Counted from the first letter of the stretch, positions 18,244-26,888 are shown. The stretch is 64,000 nucleotides of DNA from Chromobacterium subtsugae (GCF_001676875.1 NZ_JYKA01000002.1:248001-312000); one strand, 5' to 3'. A program made the numbers and translations. Notes: generated by a model from the letters alone, not told the origin.

Positions 18244-20168
18244 TGCCGCCCTCCCCGCACCGCGAACCACTGCGCCACCGCCGCATCCAGCACCTCGCGC
18301 GCCCGGCCGAACTCCTCGGCGGTCACGAACTCGTGGTCGGTATGGTCCAGCGCGGAATCGCCCGGGCCGTACGCCACCATGTCCACGCCAGTCCAGCGCG
18401 TCGCCAGCGTGTTCATGTCGCTGGTGCCCTTCTTCACCACGTAGCGCGGCGCGATCCCCTGCGAGGCGAAAGCCCTGCCGAAGCAGCGCGCCAGCTCGCA
18501 GGTCCGAGTGGTGCCGTATCCCGGCGTCGCCCGCTCGATATCGCAGCGCACCTCTTCGTTCGCGCAGGTCTCGACCGCCGCCAGCAGGGCCGGCAAATCC
18601 GCCGATGGCGACACGCGGAAATTGAGTATCCCCTCGGCGTGCTGCCGGTTGGAGTCGCTCCAGCTTTTGGTCGAGATCAGCGCGCTGATGCCTTCCGGAT
18701 CGAAACGGGCCGCGCAGTCCCGCAGTGTGGCCACCGTTTCCACCATCAGGTCCGGCGCCGACACCACGCCTTTACCGGCCGAGTGCGCATGGCGGACCGA
18801 GGCGATGATGCGTATCTTGAGCAAGCCGTAGTAGCCCAGCGTCAACGTATCGGCGCGGCTGGGTTCGCCGATGACCACCGCGTCGGCGATCAGGCTGTCG
18901 CGAATATGGAAAGCCCCCTTGGACGAGGACACTTCCTCCTCGACCGCGCCCACCACCGTCAGACGGCCGTGCTCCGGCACGCTGGCCGCCAGCAAGGTTT
19001 CAACGAAGTTGACCAGCGATCCCTTGGCGTCCACCACGCCGCGCGCGCTCAAATGGCCGTCGGCGTTGAGGATCGGCCGCCACGGGCCGGGGACGGTGTC
19101 GATATGCCCCAGCAACAGCAGATGCTGCGGGCCATTCCCCTTGCTGGCGACGAAATTGCCCGCCGCGTCGACATGGGCGTCCACGCCCTGCTGCCGGCAA
19201 TACGCCACCAGCCATTTCGCGATCTCGGCCTCGTCCCTCGACACCGAATTGATGGAAACCGCCTTCGTCAGGCTGGCCAGCGCTGGGTGCGGCGGCGGGA
19301 GCGGCCATACCCGGGTCACGCCGGCCGCCTGCGCGAACGAGTGCGGGCCGACGATGGCCACATCGGCGATCCCGTTCTCGATCACATGCCGCGCCGCGCG
19401 CATTTTCTGCTTCATCCGTCCCTTGACGAAGTCCAGTTCGACGCCGGGGAAGATATCGGCGACCACCGACTCGGGGTCGTCGATATCCCGCAGGATGCCC
19501 GGCGTGGACGTGACGAAGCGGATATGGTCCGCCTGCAGCGCCGTCGCGAGAAAGGCCGCCAGCATATCGGCGTCGGTATTCAGCACCGCGGCGGCGTCGT
19601 CGGCGCCGGCCACCGGCGCGGTCAGGCAGACCACGTCGTACTGCTCGAGCAGATGCCCCAGCAGCGCGCGCTGGCAATCGACCGGCGTGCCGACCAGATG
19701 TTCGCGCACCACCAACGCCTTGCCGTCCACCTGTACTTTGATCGGACGGTTGCGCTGGGCGGTGACCAAGCTCAACTGGTGGCCGGGCGCCGCGAAGGCG
19801 CGCAGCCCCGCGTCGGCGAAGCCCTTGAGCGCCGACGGGATCACCTGGTCGCGGTAGGTCCGCACCAACAGGTCGATATCTTCGCGGCTGGCGGTGCGTA
19901 CCGCGTCGCCGTTGGCCAGCGTGTGGTAGCGCAAGGGCAGGCCTTCGGCGGCATATTGCCGCTCGATGGCGCTGCCGCCGCCGACAACCACCAGCACGCG
20001 GCACCCGGTTTCAGCCAAGGCCGCGATTTCGCCGAATACCGCGCTGCCGGCATCCAGCGTGGCGCTGCCCACCTTGATGACATAAAGCGGCATCCGGCTT
20101 TTGGGAATGGCCGCTCCCGGCGCCGGCGCCTGCGCGGGAACGGATCCCGGATTGAAAAGCGCTGTCAT
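18240..20168 (-). CDS. LysZ-LysK fusion: amino-acid kinase plus M20 carrier-release peptidase
   Basis: The 642-residue protein joins two enzymes that are usually separate. Residues about 28-290 are an amino-acid kinase of the ArgB/LysZ type (YVIKVGSATLD, VVVGGGSAIE, NTDADMLAAFLATAL, GRMKQKMRAA). Residues about 300-640 are an M20 metallopeptidase of the ArgE/LysK type with the full metal set (LLGHIDTVPG, RGVVDAKG, VEEEVSS, VIGEPS, TDHEFV). In LysW pathways the kinase phosphorylates the side-chain carboxylate of the carrier-bound acid, and LysK later cuts the finished amino acid off the carrier. ATG 20168 overlaps the TGA of the LysY gene. The ORF is open upstream in the LysY region, but that part is not coding. 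Confidence 0.9.
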   Translation of the reverse strand: MTALFNPGSVPAQAPAPGAAIPKSRMPLYVIKVGSATLDAGSAVFGEIAALAETGCRVLVVVGGGSAIERQYAAEGLPLRYHTLANGDAVRTASREDIDLLVRTYRDQVIPSALKGFADAGLRAFAAPGHQLSLVTAQRNRPIKVQVDGKALVVREHLVGTPVDCQRALLGHLLEQYDVVCLTAPVAGADDAAAVLNTDADMLAAFLATALQADHIRFVTSTPGILRDIDDPESVVADIFPGVELDFVKGRMKQKMRAARHVIENGIADVAIVGPHSFAQAAGVTRVWPLPPPHPALASLTKAVSINSVSRDEAEIAKWLVAYCRQQGVDAHVDAAGNFVASKGNGPQHLLLLGHIDTVPGPWRPILNADGHLSARGVVDAKGSLVNFVETLLAASVPEHGRLTVVGAVEEEVSSSKGAFHIRDSLIADAVVIGEPSRADTLTLGYYGLLKIRIIASVRHAHSAGKGVVSAPDLMVETVATLRDCAARFDPEGISALISTKSWSDSNRQHAEGILNFRVSPSADLPALLAAVETCANEEVRCDIERATPGYGTTRTCELARCFGRAFASQGIAPRYVVKKGTSDMNTLATRWTGVDMVAYGPGDSALDHTDHEFVTAEEFGRAREVLDAAVAQWFAVRGGRQ

Positions 20169-21208
20169 GGCCACATTCCTCCATAGGCTAGTCCTTCCGC
20201 CTCGTCGAAGCCTTCGGCGAGATTCATCGCCTGAATCGCCTGGCCGGCGGCGCCCTTGATCAGGTTGTCCAGCGCGCTGACCACCGTGCAGCGGCGGCCA
20301 ACCGTGTCGGTGGCGATTTCCACCGCGTTCGAGCCGACCACCGTTTTGAGCATCGGCATATTCCACGGTCCCTGGGCCGGGCCGAGGTAACGGATGAAGC
20401 GCGTGTTGCCGTAGGCCGACATGAAGGCCTTGCGCACATCCAGCTCCTGCACGCCTTCGCGCAAGGTGAAGAAAGACGACACCGAAATACCGCGTGGGCT
20501 ATCCAGGCTGCCGGCGGAAAAACGCAGGTCGACCCGCTGTCCGGCGTGTTCGGCCAGGGCCTCGACGATCTCGGGCTCGTGCCGGTGGCCGGACAATTTG
20601 TACGGCCGGTAGTTATGGCCGCGCTCGGCCGGGTGCTCCGCGCTCTCCTTGCCGCTGCCGCTCGAGCCGGTCTTGGCCTCGGCGACGATGTCTGACTCGA
20701 CCAGGCCCCGCGCCACCAGCGGATACAGCGAATAGAAGGTCGCGATCGCCATGCACCCTGGCAAATTAAGCAGCGGCGCATCGGCATACTCGGCTTGCCA
20801 GAACTCCGGAATCAGGTAGCGCGCATCCGCCGGCATTCCCAGCGCGGCCGTCTGCGGATAGTGCTTGGCGACCAGCTCCGGATCGCGCAGACGGAAATCG
20901 CCGGCGAGATTGATGATCCGGCGCGCCTTGCCGCGAATCTGCTCGAGCATGCCGGGCAGCGCACCGCCCGGCAGGCAGGAAAACACGATGTCGACAGGCT
21001 GCATCGACTCCATCGCCACGAACCGCTTCCGCCCGGTTTCGGGAAAGTGGCGAAGCGAGGGGATGGTCCGGCCGATCGGCTGGCCCGCGCGGGCGCGGGA
21101 CGTCACGTCGACCAGCTGGACATGGCGATGGCCCTGCAGGAGGCGGATCAGCTCGCCCCCCACGAAGCCCGCGGCCCCCAAAACGGATACCGTTACCGTT
21201 TTCATCAT
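20165..21208 (-). CDS. lysY: LysY/ArgC-type N-acyl-gamma-glutamyl-phosphate reductase
   Basis: The 347-residue protein opens with the NADP-binding motif VLGAAGFVGGELIRLL and carries the catalytic cysteine in LLNLPGCMAIAT (Cys152), then a C-terminal SGHRHEPEI segment of the ArgC/LysY family. It reduces the carrier-bound acyl phosphate to the semialdehyde. The stop of the aminotransferase gene overlaps its start (TAATG). Because the carrier protein is encoded in the same operon, LysY-type function on a LysW-bound substrate is favoured over the arginine pathway; it is a homologue, not proven LysY. Confidence 0.88.
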   Translation of the reverse strand: MMKTVTVSVLGAAGFVGGELIRLLQGHRHVQLVDVTSRARAGQPIGRTIPSLRHFPETGRKRFVAMESMQPVDIVFSCLPGGALPGMLEQIRGKARRIINLAGDFRLRDPELVAKHYPQTAALGMPADARYLIPEFWQAEYADAPLLNLPGCMAIATFYSLYPLVARGLVESDIVAEAKTGSSGSGKESAEHPAERGHNYRPYKLSGHRHEPEIVEALAEHAGQRVDLRFSAGSLDSPRGISVSSFFTLREGVQELDVRKAFMSAYGNTRFIRYLGPAQGPWNMPMLKTVVGSNAVEIATDTVGRRCTVVSALDNLIKGAAGQAIQAMNLAEGFDEAEGLAYGGMWP

Positions 21209-22527
21209 TACCCCAGGCGGCTATCGCGTTGATATGGCAGCGGAAACTCGCCCTTCGTCGCCAGCTCGCGGATCACGTCAGGACGCGCCGCGATCTTGCG
21301 GAACGCCAGCGCGTACGACTGGATGCGCTCGGTCTCTACCGGAGAACGCAATTCGCGGCACAGGGTCAGGGTCGATTCCAGCATGTCCAGCGTGTTGGGG
21401 AAGCGCTCGATCTGGTATTCGCTGAAGTCGCGGTCGCTGAGCGAGAAGGGATAGCCGTTGCCGAAACCGGTGCGGTTCTGGAAGGGCAGGTGGCCCGGAA
21501 TCGGCCGGTTCTGCCATTCGCGCGCCGGCACGCCTTCGGCCAGCAGCAGCTCCTGCACCGCGGCCTTCACCGCATGCACGGGCAGATCGTCCAGGCCGGC
21601 GGCGGCCGGATGCAGCTTGATCCGGTACATATTGTAGGAATGGACATAGCCGGCCGGCACCGTCGGTCCGCTGAATAGGCCGGTGGTGGCCAGTTGCGCG
21701 GTCAGATAGTCGGCGTTGCGCTGGCGGATCGCGTCATAGTAGCCCAGCCGCTTGAGCTGGCTGATGCCGAAGGAGGCGACGATGCCCGACATCGCGTAGT
21801 CGATGCCCGAGGTTTCCAGGAATTTGAGCGCGCGCTGGTATTTCTCCTCGTCGGAGAAGAAGGCGATGCCGCCCTCGCCGCCGACCGGGAAGTTTTTATC
21901 CGCCATCAAGCTCTGCCCGGCAGCATCGCCCAGCGAGCCGCAGACCTTGCCGTCGATGGAGGCGGAGTGGGCGTGGGAAGCATCTTCGACCAGCGCCAGC
22001 TGGTGGCGGTCGCAGAGGTCGCGCAACGCCGCCATATTGGCCGGCAGGCCATGCACATGCACGGGCATCACGACGCGGGTACGCGGCGTGATCGCGGCTT
22101 CCACCGCGGCAACGTCGACGCAGTAGGTCTGCGGGTCGATGTCCACGAACACCGGAATCGCCTTGGCGGCCACGATGGCCTGAGCGGTCGCGATGAAGGT
22201 GAAGCAAGGCACGATCACCTCGTCGCCCGGCTCCACGCCGGCACCGATCAGCGCCAGGTGCAGCGAAGACGTGCCGCTGGCGGTCGCGATGGCGAACGGC
22301 GCGCCGACATACTGGCGGTAGTCCTCGGTGAACTGCGCCACCGACGTGGAATGATTGCGCAGGATGCTGATCTGCATCTGCAGCACATCTTCCTTGGTGA
22401 TCACCGGGAATAGGGTGCGGCGGAAGCCTTGGCCAATGACAGGCGGACCGCCAAGATGCGCCAGTTCGTCGCGCAGGACGCTATCTGTCGGCCACGGCAG
22501 CGGCAGTGCCGGAAAATCGGTTTGCAT
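21208..22527 (-). CDS. DegT/DnrJ/EryC1-family PLP aminotransferase
   Basis: The 439-residue protein has the sugar-aminotransferase fold: ATASGTSSLHLALIGAGV, PVHVHGLPANMAAL, the PLP-contacting LVEDASHAH and the Schiff-base lysine in ADKNFPVGGEGG (Lys211). ATG 22527 has AAGGGGA upstream and lies 2 bases after the preceding gene. In the carrier-protein pathway to 2,6-diamino-dihydroxyheptanoate an aminotransferase acts on the ketone formed by the transketolase; this enzyme is the obvious candidate, perhaps together with the short degenerate homologue encoded just upstream. Confidence 0.88.
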   Translation of the reverse strand: MQTDFPALPLPWPTDSVLRDELAHLGGPPVIGQGFRRTLFPVITKEDVLQMQISILRNHSTSVAQFTEDYRQYVGAPFAIATASGTSSLHLALIGAGVEPGDEVIVPCFTFIATAQAIVAAKAIPVFVDIDPQTYCVDVAAVEAAITPRTRVVMPVHVHGLPANMAALRDLCDRHQLALVEDASHAHSASIDGKVCGSLGDAAGQSLMADKNFPVGGEGGIAFFSDEEKYQRALKFLETSGIDYAMSGIVASFGISQLKRLGYYDAIRQRNADYLTAQLATTGLFSGPTVPAGYVHSYNMYRIKLHPAAAGLDDLPVHAVKAAVQELLLAEGVPAREWQNRPIPGHLPFQNRTGFGNGYPFSLSDRDFSEYQIERFPNTLDMLESTLTLCRELRSPVETERIQSYALAFRKIAARPDVIRELATKGEFPLPYQRDSRLG

Positions 22528-22529
22528 GA

Positions 22530-23138
22530 TCAGTCCCCTTGGATTGCCTGACGAACGCACGCGGCAACCAGCGGGCTCAGTCGGTAGTTGAATTGGATGG
22601 TCGGCTGGATATCCGGCTCGCTTTCGGCTTGGGACCACATGGTCCGCAAGTCGAAGGCGCCGAAGATCTTCAGCCGCTCGGCGCGTTTCCACACCTGCTC
22701 ATCGTTGGTGGCGATGGCGGCGCATGGCCCGAAACCCAGCGCCGCGAAGTCATAAACCTGCACCTTGTCATCCGCCAGCCGGGTCGCAGCGGCGGCGAAG
22801 TCGGTCTGCTCATCGCGCCAGGCCACGCTCGCCAGGCCGTAGGTTCTCGGTTCGGCGCGGGTTTCTTCGAATGTCACCCCCAGCCAGGTCAGAAACTTGT
22901 ACTCGCGTTCCGAAATGCCGGGGAATACCGCGCGGCCGCCATGGCCGATGCCTTGGCCATGCAGAGCGCCATGAATGGCGCCGGTAATGGAGTTGAACAG
23001 CGCGACATGCTGCAGGCCCGTCCTGCTGCGAATCAGGCTTTCAAGGCCGGGCAATTGCCGGTCGTTTTTCTCGATGCTCATCACCACGCCGCTGGTCATC
23101 ACGCGCGAGAGAATGAGCGATTGCTGGAAGTTGTTCAT
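22530..23138 (-). CDS. Short degenerate DegT-like protein lacking the PLP lysine
   Basis: The 202-residue protein looks like a compressed DegT aminotransferase. LESLIRSRTGLQHVALFNSI resembles the start of the large domain, ATNDEQVWKRAERLKIFG the segment after the PLP lysine, and IQFNYRLSPLVAACVRQAI the NYRxS signature. The piece that should carry the lysine reads FAALGFGPCAAIATND and has none, and the middle of the large domain is missing. It cannot be an aminotransferase alone. It may be a structural partner of the full-length enzyme or a carrier-docking protein. Start and stop overlap or abut both neighbours, so it is maintained in the operon. Confidence 0.7.
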   Translation of the reverse strand: MNNFQQSLILSRVMTSGVVMSIEKNDRQLPGLESLIRSRTGLQHVALFNSITGAIHGALHGQGIGHGGRAVFPGISEREYKFLTWLGVTFEETRAEPRTYGLASVAWRDEQTDFAAAATRLADDKVQVYDFAALGFGPCAAIATNDEQVWKRAERLKIFGAFDLRTMWSQAESEPDIQPTIQFNYRLSPLVAACVRQAIQGD

Positions 23139-24055
23139 GAAGCCACCATTGCAAGCGATGTAGCGGAATTGACTTGGAAAGAAAGGTTGTAGGTGGCGGC
23201 GTCGGCCGCGACCCAGTCGGCGATCGCGCCGGCGACGTCCACCTGGTGAATCTGCGACGAACGCCAGAATTCCGGATTCTGGTTGATCTCGCAGACCAGC
23301 AATTCGTCCGACCCCACTTGCTCGAAGATATCGAGCCCGTAGATGCCGGGGCCGATCGCCTCCACCACCTGGGTCGTCAGATCATGGATCGCGTCGGTCA
23401 CCTCGCAAGGCACGACTTGCGCGCCCAGGTGCGTGTTGGTTTTCCAGTGATCGGTAGCGCGGCGGAACGCCACGATGGGACGCTCGCCCACGATCACCAC
23501 GCGCAGATCGTAGCCAGGCTTCTCGACAAAAGCCTGGATCAGCACCGGGAAATGCTTGTAGAGCGCATCATGTGTTTCCCACGCCGACCGCCACGCCTCC
23601 AGCGCCTCTTCATCGCGGATCAGCGTCACGCCGCGTCCCCAGGATGAAGAAGCCGGCTTGAGGACGAAGTGGAAGCCGTGCCGCTGTCCATAGCGCGTGA
23701 TTTCATCGGCTTGGAAGGCGATCACGGACTGCGGTGCGGGAATGTCGTACTGCCGGAACAGCATCGCCTGCGCCACTTTGCTGCAACAAATGTCGATCGC
23801 ATCGACCGAGTTGATGGTCGGAATGCCGCAAGCCCTCAGCAACCGAGCCAACTCGACGTTTCTCGATTGCGACAAGCAACGCAGCATCGCAACCTGCGGA
23901 TGCCCGACTCCGCTCTCGCCCTGCAACAGCCAGCCCAGATCCCTGCCGTCCACGCTGACGATCACCTTGACGCCCCGGCGCTCCAGCGCCTCGACGATCG
24001 CCTTCTCTTCCGGCCGCATCTTGGTCAGAATCAGCAGTACCGTTATTTGCGACAT
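23135..24055 (-). CDS. lysX: LysX/RimK-type ATP-grasp ligase loading the LysW-like carrier
   Basis: The 306-residue ATP-grasp ligase matches the LysX/ArgX/RimK family: INSVDAIDICCSKVAQAMLF (pre-ATP-grasp helix), FHFVLKPASSSWGRGVTLIRD (ATP-binding Lys and loop), PVLIQAFVEKPGYDLRVVIVG and the metal-binding ELLVCEINQNPEF. LysX-type enzymes join the alpha-amino group of an acidic amino acid to the gamma-carboxyl of the LysW C-terminal glutamate. The gene starts 2 bases after the carrier gene, which strongly supports this role. Whether the substrate is glutamate, aminoadipate or another acid cannot be read from the sequence. Confidence 0.92.
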   Translation of the reverse strand: MSQITVLLILTKMRPEEKAIVEALERRGVKVIVSVDGRDLGWLLQGESGVGHPQVAMLRCLSQSRNVELARLLRACGIPTINSVDAIDICCSKVAQAMLFRQYDIPAPQSVIAFQADEITRYGQRHGFHFVLKPASSSWGRGVTLIRDEEALEAWRSAWETHDALYKHFPVLIQAFVEKPGYDLRVVIVGERPIVAFRRATDHWKTNTHLGAQVVPCEVTDAIHDLTTQVVEAIGPGIYGLDIFEQVGSDELLVCEINQNPEFWRSSQIHQVDVAGAIADWVAADAATYNLSFQVNSATSLAMVAS

Positions 24056-24057
24056 GC

Positions 24058-24228
24058 TTACTCGCCCCAGTCCTCTTCCACTTCCGGCGCCAGGGCCAGC
24101 TTGGGCTGGCCATCAACCATCAGCAGTTCGTGTTCTTGGCCGCATGCGCCGCATGCGATGATTTCGCCTACCAGCACATCCGCGCTGATGTTGACGGCTT
24201 CGGAGCAAACCAGACATTCATTACTCAT
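24058..24228 (-). CDS. lysW: LysW-type amino-group carrier protein
   Basis: This tiny 56-residue acidic protein has the two zinc-binding CxxC pairs of LysW (Cys5/Cys8 and Cys26/Cys29) and ends in the hallmark EVEEDWGE, whose last glutamate receives the amino-acid substrate. The usual length is about 54 residues. ATG 24228 (MSNECLVC) is chosen because GGAAG lies just upstream; the longer open frame is not needed. It is the first gene of the 12-gene operon and its defining component: intermediates stay bound to it while LysZ, LysY and the later enzymes act. The role in a specialised pathway rather than lysine/arginine synthesis is inferred from the neighbours. Confidence 0.95.
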   Translation of the reverse strand: MSNECLVCSEAVNISADVLVGEIIACGACGQEHELLMVDGQPKLALAPEVEEDWGE

Positions 24229-25018
24229 TTGATCTTCCATTCGATGCGAGATATTGAAAAACGGCTTCACATCGGTCGCGGCCATCGCCAATCCCGAACG
24301 GCCCTTGATCTCAGTCCGCCAAGATTCGGACGCTGTTCAGGCATGCCTGACGGCCCCGACCAAAACCAGCCAATATAGAGAAACAAGATCTGCCGTCCGG
24401 CCTGCGCGCCCAATATGCGAATCCGCATCAGCGCCATGCGAACCAGTTCGCCCCGATGCCAACCCTGGCAATGGAAGATAAATTAGGATCAACTAATTTA
24501 AAAAACCAAAATAAAGGCATTTATGAAAATTCTTGGATAAAAAAATCTATATTCCAGAAATTTTCATATGGTTTCATGAAATTAGAATTTATTTCCTACT
24601 CATCCAGCAAATCTCAAAAAGAATCATACGTCATAATTAATTGCATCTCCATACATTTTCATTTAGGAAAATAAAAGGTATGCCAATGGCTAAGCTCAAG
24701 TTATTCTTGCCCGATCTTCTCTCGACAAAACTCATCTAAAACAGGGAATTGAAATAGAACTTCATTCTATACTGAATTGAATTGTCTTTATTAGTCTTAT
24801 TTTCAAGCGAGCTTGCCATCAAAATGGCCACACTAACGTCATGTTTATTTTTTCAAAATAAATCCCATTTGGGATTGCAGGCGCCTCGCCGCGAAATGGC
24901 GGACGCGACGGCGGCGCGCGGAAGCCAGCCGCCCGAAGGAAAGCCGGGAAAGAACACGAGGGAAACGAAGAAAAAGAAACGGCGGCGCGAAAGCGCCGCC
25001 GCGTGCGACCGCCGCTAA
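24229..25018. other. Long AT-rich leader/promoter region upstream of the carrier-protein operon
   Basis: About 790 bases separate the lysW start from the epimerase gene. The 24480-24870 part is strikingly AT-rich against a 65% GC background, and short open frames there look like chance. I see no gene. It should contain the promoter of the leftward biosynthetic operon. The right end holds the terminator of the epimerase gene. The base composition suggests acquired DNA or a silenced (H-NS-like) control region. Confidence 0.55.
24966..25000 (-). terminator. Rho-independent terminator after the epimerase gene
   Basis: GGCGGCGC (24981-24988) pairs with GCGCCGCC (24993-25000) across a GAAA tetraloop. 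On the minus strand the stem is followed by a T-rich tail (GTTTCTTTTTCTTC), 18 bases past the stop codon. Confidence 0.85.
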
Positions 25019-25942
25019 TCAGGCTTGAGCATGCCCGGCGAACACGCCGCCGATCCATTGCTCCACATCCGCAAACCGGTAGCCCAGCTCGCGCGCTCTG
25101 CCGGTATCCATCTCATACTCGAAAGGAAAGTCGAAGACGCTCAGCCTGGTCGCAGCCTCCTCGTCCAGGTCGGCTTCGGCATGCGCCGGCACGCCCAGGG
25201 CGGCGGCGGCGCGTTGATGAATCTCCAGCGCCGTCAGGCCGCCATCGTCAGCCGCGTTGATCGGCCCCAGGAATGCCTGCTCGCCTGTCCACAACAGGAA
25301 ATCCGCGATGCTTTCGGCGTGGATGAACGAGCTGCGCCCCGACGCCACCGCATACCGCAGGCGTTCGCCCCGGCGCGCGCGCTCGACGTAACTGGCGACA
25401 CGCCCCAGAAATTCCTCCTCGCCATCGGCCAGCACATGCCCGATGCGCACCGCCACCAGCGGCAAGCGGCCGTCCTGATGGAAGCAGGCCTCGGCCTGCC
25501 TTTTCCCGGCCACATAGTTTTGATCCGGCGTCGCCATCTCGTGCCAGGATGTTCCCATCTCTAGCAGCTCGCCCCGCATCTCGAAATCGAGCTCGCGGAA
25601 CGGCCGCTGCACGGCGCGCCGCAGCGGATAGTAGACCTCGATGGTGGAGGCCATCACATAGCGCCCCACCTTGCCGGCAAACACATCGCAAGCCAGCTTG
25701 GCATCGACCGGGTTGTAACAAACCTGGTCGTAGACCAAGTCGTAGCGCGCATCGGCGAACGCCTGCGTCATGGCGGCCCGATCCGAACGGTTTACCCGGA
25801 TGCGCTCGACCCGGTCGCCGAAATCATCGGCGGCGTTGCCGCGCGAGGCGATGGTGACCCGATGCCCGGCCGCCAGCAGTTTCGCGACCAGCCGCTTGCC
25901 GAAATAGCGGGTTCCGCCGATCACCAGAACTTGTTTCGTCAT
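25019..25942 (-). CDS. NAD(P)-dependent epimerase/dehydratase-family protein (extended SDR)
   Basis: The 307-residue protein begins with the nucleotide-binding motif VLVIGGTRYFGKRLVAKLL and has a central VMASTIEVYYP strand plus a downstream YVAGKRQAE (YxxxK) active-site motif. These are features of extended SDRs that act on nucleotide-sugars or other small molecules. It follows the 25990 SDR gene by 47 bases and precedes a strong terminator, so it is likely the last gene of a short LysR-controlled unit. Substrate unknown. Confidence 0.85.
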   Translation of the reverse strand: MTKQVLVIGGTRYFGKRLVAKLLAAGHRVTIASRGNAADDFGDRVERIRVNRSDRAAMTQAFADARYDLVYDQVCYNPVDAKLACDVFAGKVGRYVMASTIEVYYPLRRAVQRPFRELDFEMRGELLEMGTSWHEMATPDQNYVAGKRQAEACFHQDGRLPLVAVRIGHVLADGEEEFLGRVASYVERARRGERLRYAVASGRSSFIHAESIADFLLWTGEQAFLGPINAADDGGLTALEIHQRAAAALGVPAHAEADLDEEAATRLSVFDFPFEYEMDTGRARELGYRFADVEQWIGGVFAGHAQA

Positions 25943-25989
25943 GAATGTCTCCCGATGTAGTGAGGCGTTGGCCGCAGCCCGCCGGCGGC

Positions 25990-26694
25990 TTAAACCGCCC
26001 GAACCAAGCCGCCATCGACGCGGATGTTCTGGCCGGTGATATAAGAAGATTCCGCCGACAGCAGGAATCGCACCGCGGCGGCCAATTCGGCGGTATCGCC
26101 ATAGCGGCCCATCGGGATGGAAGCGGCGCGTTTTTCATCGAAAGGCGCGCTGTCGACAAAGCCGGACAAGACGGTATTCATACGAATGTTCTCCGCCGCG
26201 TGGCGCTCGGCGTACAGCCGGGTCCAGACGCTCAGCCCAGCCCGGATCACCGCGGACACCGGCATGCCGAGCTCAGGCGCCTCGACGGCGAAGCTCGACA
26301 CGTTCACCACCGCGCCGCCGCCCTGTTCCCGCATGATCGGCGTGACCAGGCGCATCAGTTTCGACACATTGAGCAGCAGCAGATCCAAGCCGCGATGCCA
26401 TTCCTCATCCGGGATGGACAGCAGGTCGCCCTTGGGCGGATGGCCGGTATTGTTGACCACCGCGTCGATGCGGCCATAAGCGTCCAATGCGGCCTGAACC
26501 AGCCGCTGCATATCGGCGAACTCGGTGACCGAGCCCGAAACGCCGACGCCGCCGAGTTCGCGCGCCAATTCAATGGCCGCGTTCGAGCGCGACATCAGCG
26601 CCACCCGGTAACCATTCGACGCCAGATCACGCGCGATGGCGGCGCCGATCCCCTTCCCCGCGGCAGTAATCAGGGCGACCTTTTGTGCAGACAT
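25990..26694 (-). CDS. SDR-family protein with an altered active site
   Basis: The 234-residue protein has a clear SDR cofactor motif ([19 protein letters not shown]), NNTG and [11 protein letters not shown], and a C-terminal [12 protein letters not shown]. The expected YxxxK is not there: the aligned region reads [11 protein letters not shown], with Ser and Arg at the Tyr and Lys positions. It may use a different mechanism or be a non-redox SDR. ATG 26694 with GAGG upstream is preferred over a TTG at 26700. It is transcribed with the epimerase gene and probably with the monooxygenase-like gene. Confidence 0.82.
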   Translation of the reverse strand: MSAQKVALITAAGKGIGAAIARDLASNGYRVALMSRSNAAIELARELGGVGVSGSVTEFADMQRLVQAALDAYGRIDAVVNNTGHPPKGDLLSIPDEEWHRGLDLLLLNVSKLMRLVTPIMREQGGGAVVNVSSFAVEAPELGMPVSAVIRAGLSVWTRLYAERHAAENIRMNTVLSGFVDSAPFDEKRAASIPMGRYGDTAELAAAVRFLLSAESSYITGQNIRVDGGLVRAV

Positions 26695-26888
26695 GTCCAA
26701 GCCTCACCTTCAGGATGATTGAAAAACGAGCCATCCGCCGCGCGCCGATCGGCGCGGGCATCGATCCGCCAAGCGTAGGCGGGGCCTCGCATCGTGTCGA
26801 ACGACTATTTGCCCGGCATTGCACAAGTTTTTCTAATGCTGAAAAAGGGCGACGCCTCCTCAAACCAGATGGCGGGCGCCGGAACGCT

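Noticed and set aside
11329-24228. Lysine or arginine biosynthesis as the role of the LysW-type operon
   Set aside because: The operon adds a transketolase, an aminotransferase pair, two extra ligases, an amidohydrolase and an exporter that neither pathway needs. A check for the normal genes elsewhere would be decisive.
24456-24674. 72-codon plus-strand frame in the AT-rich block
   Set aside because: It is Lys/Ser/Ile-rich as expected by chance in AT-rich DNA, with no ribosome site or motif.
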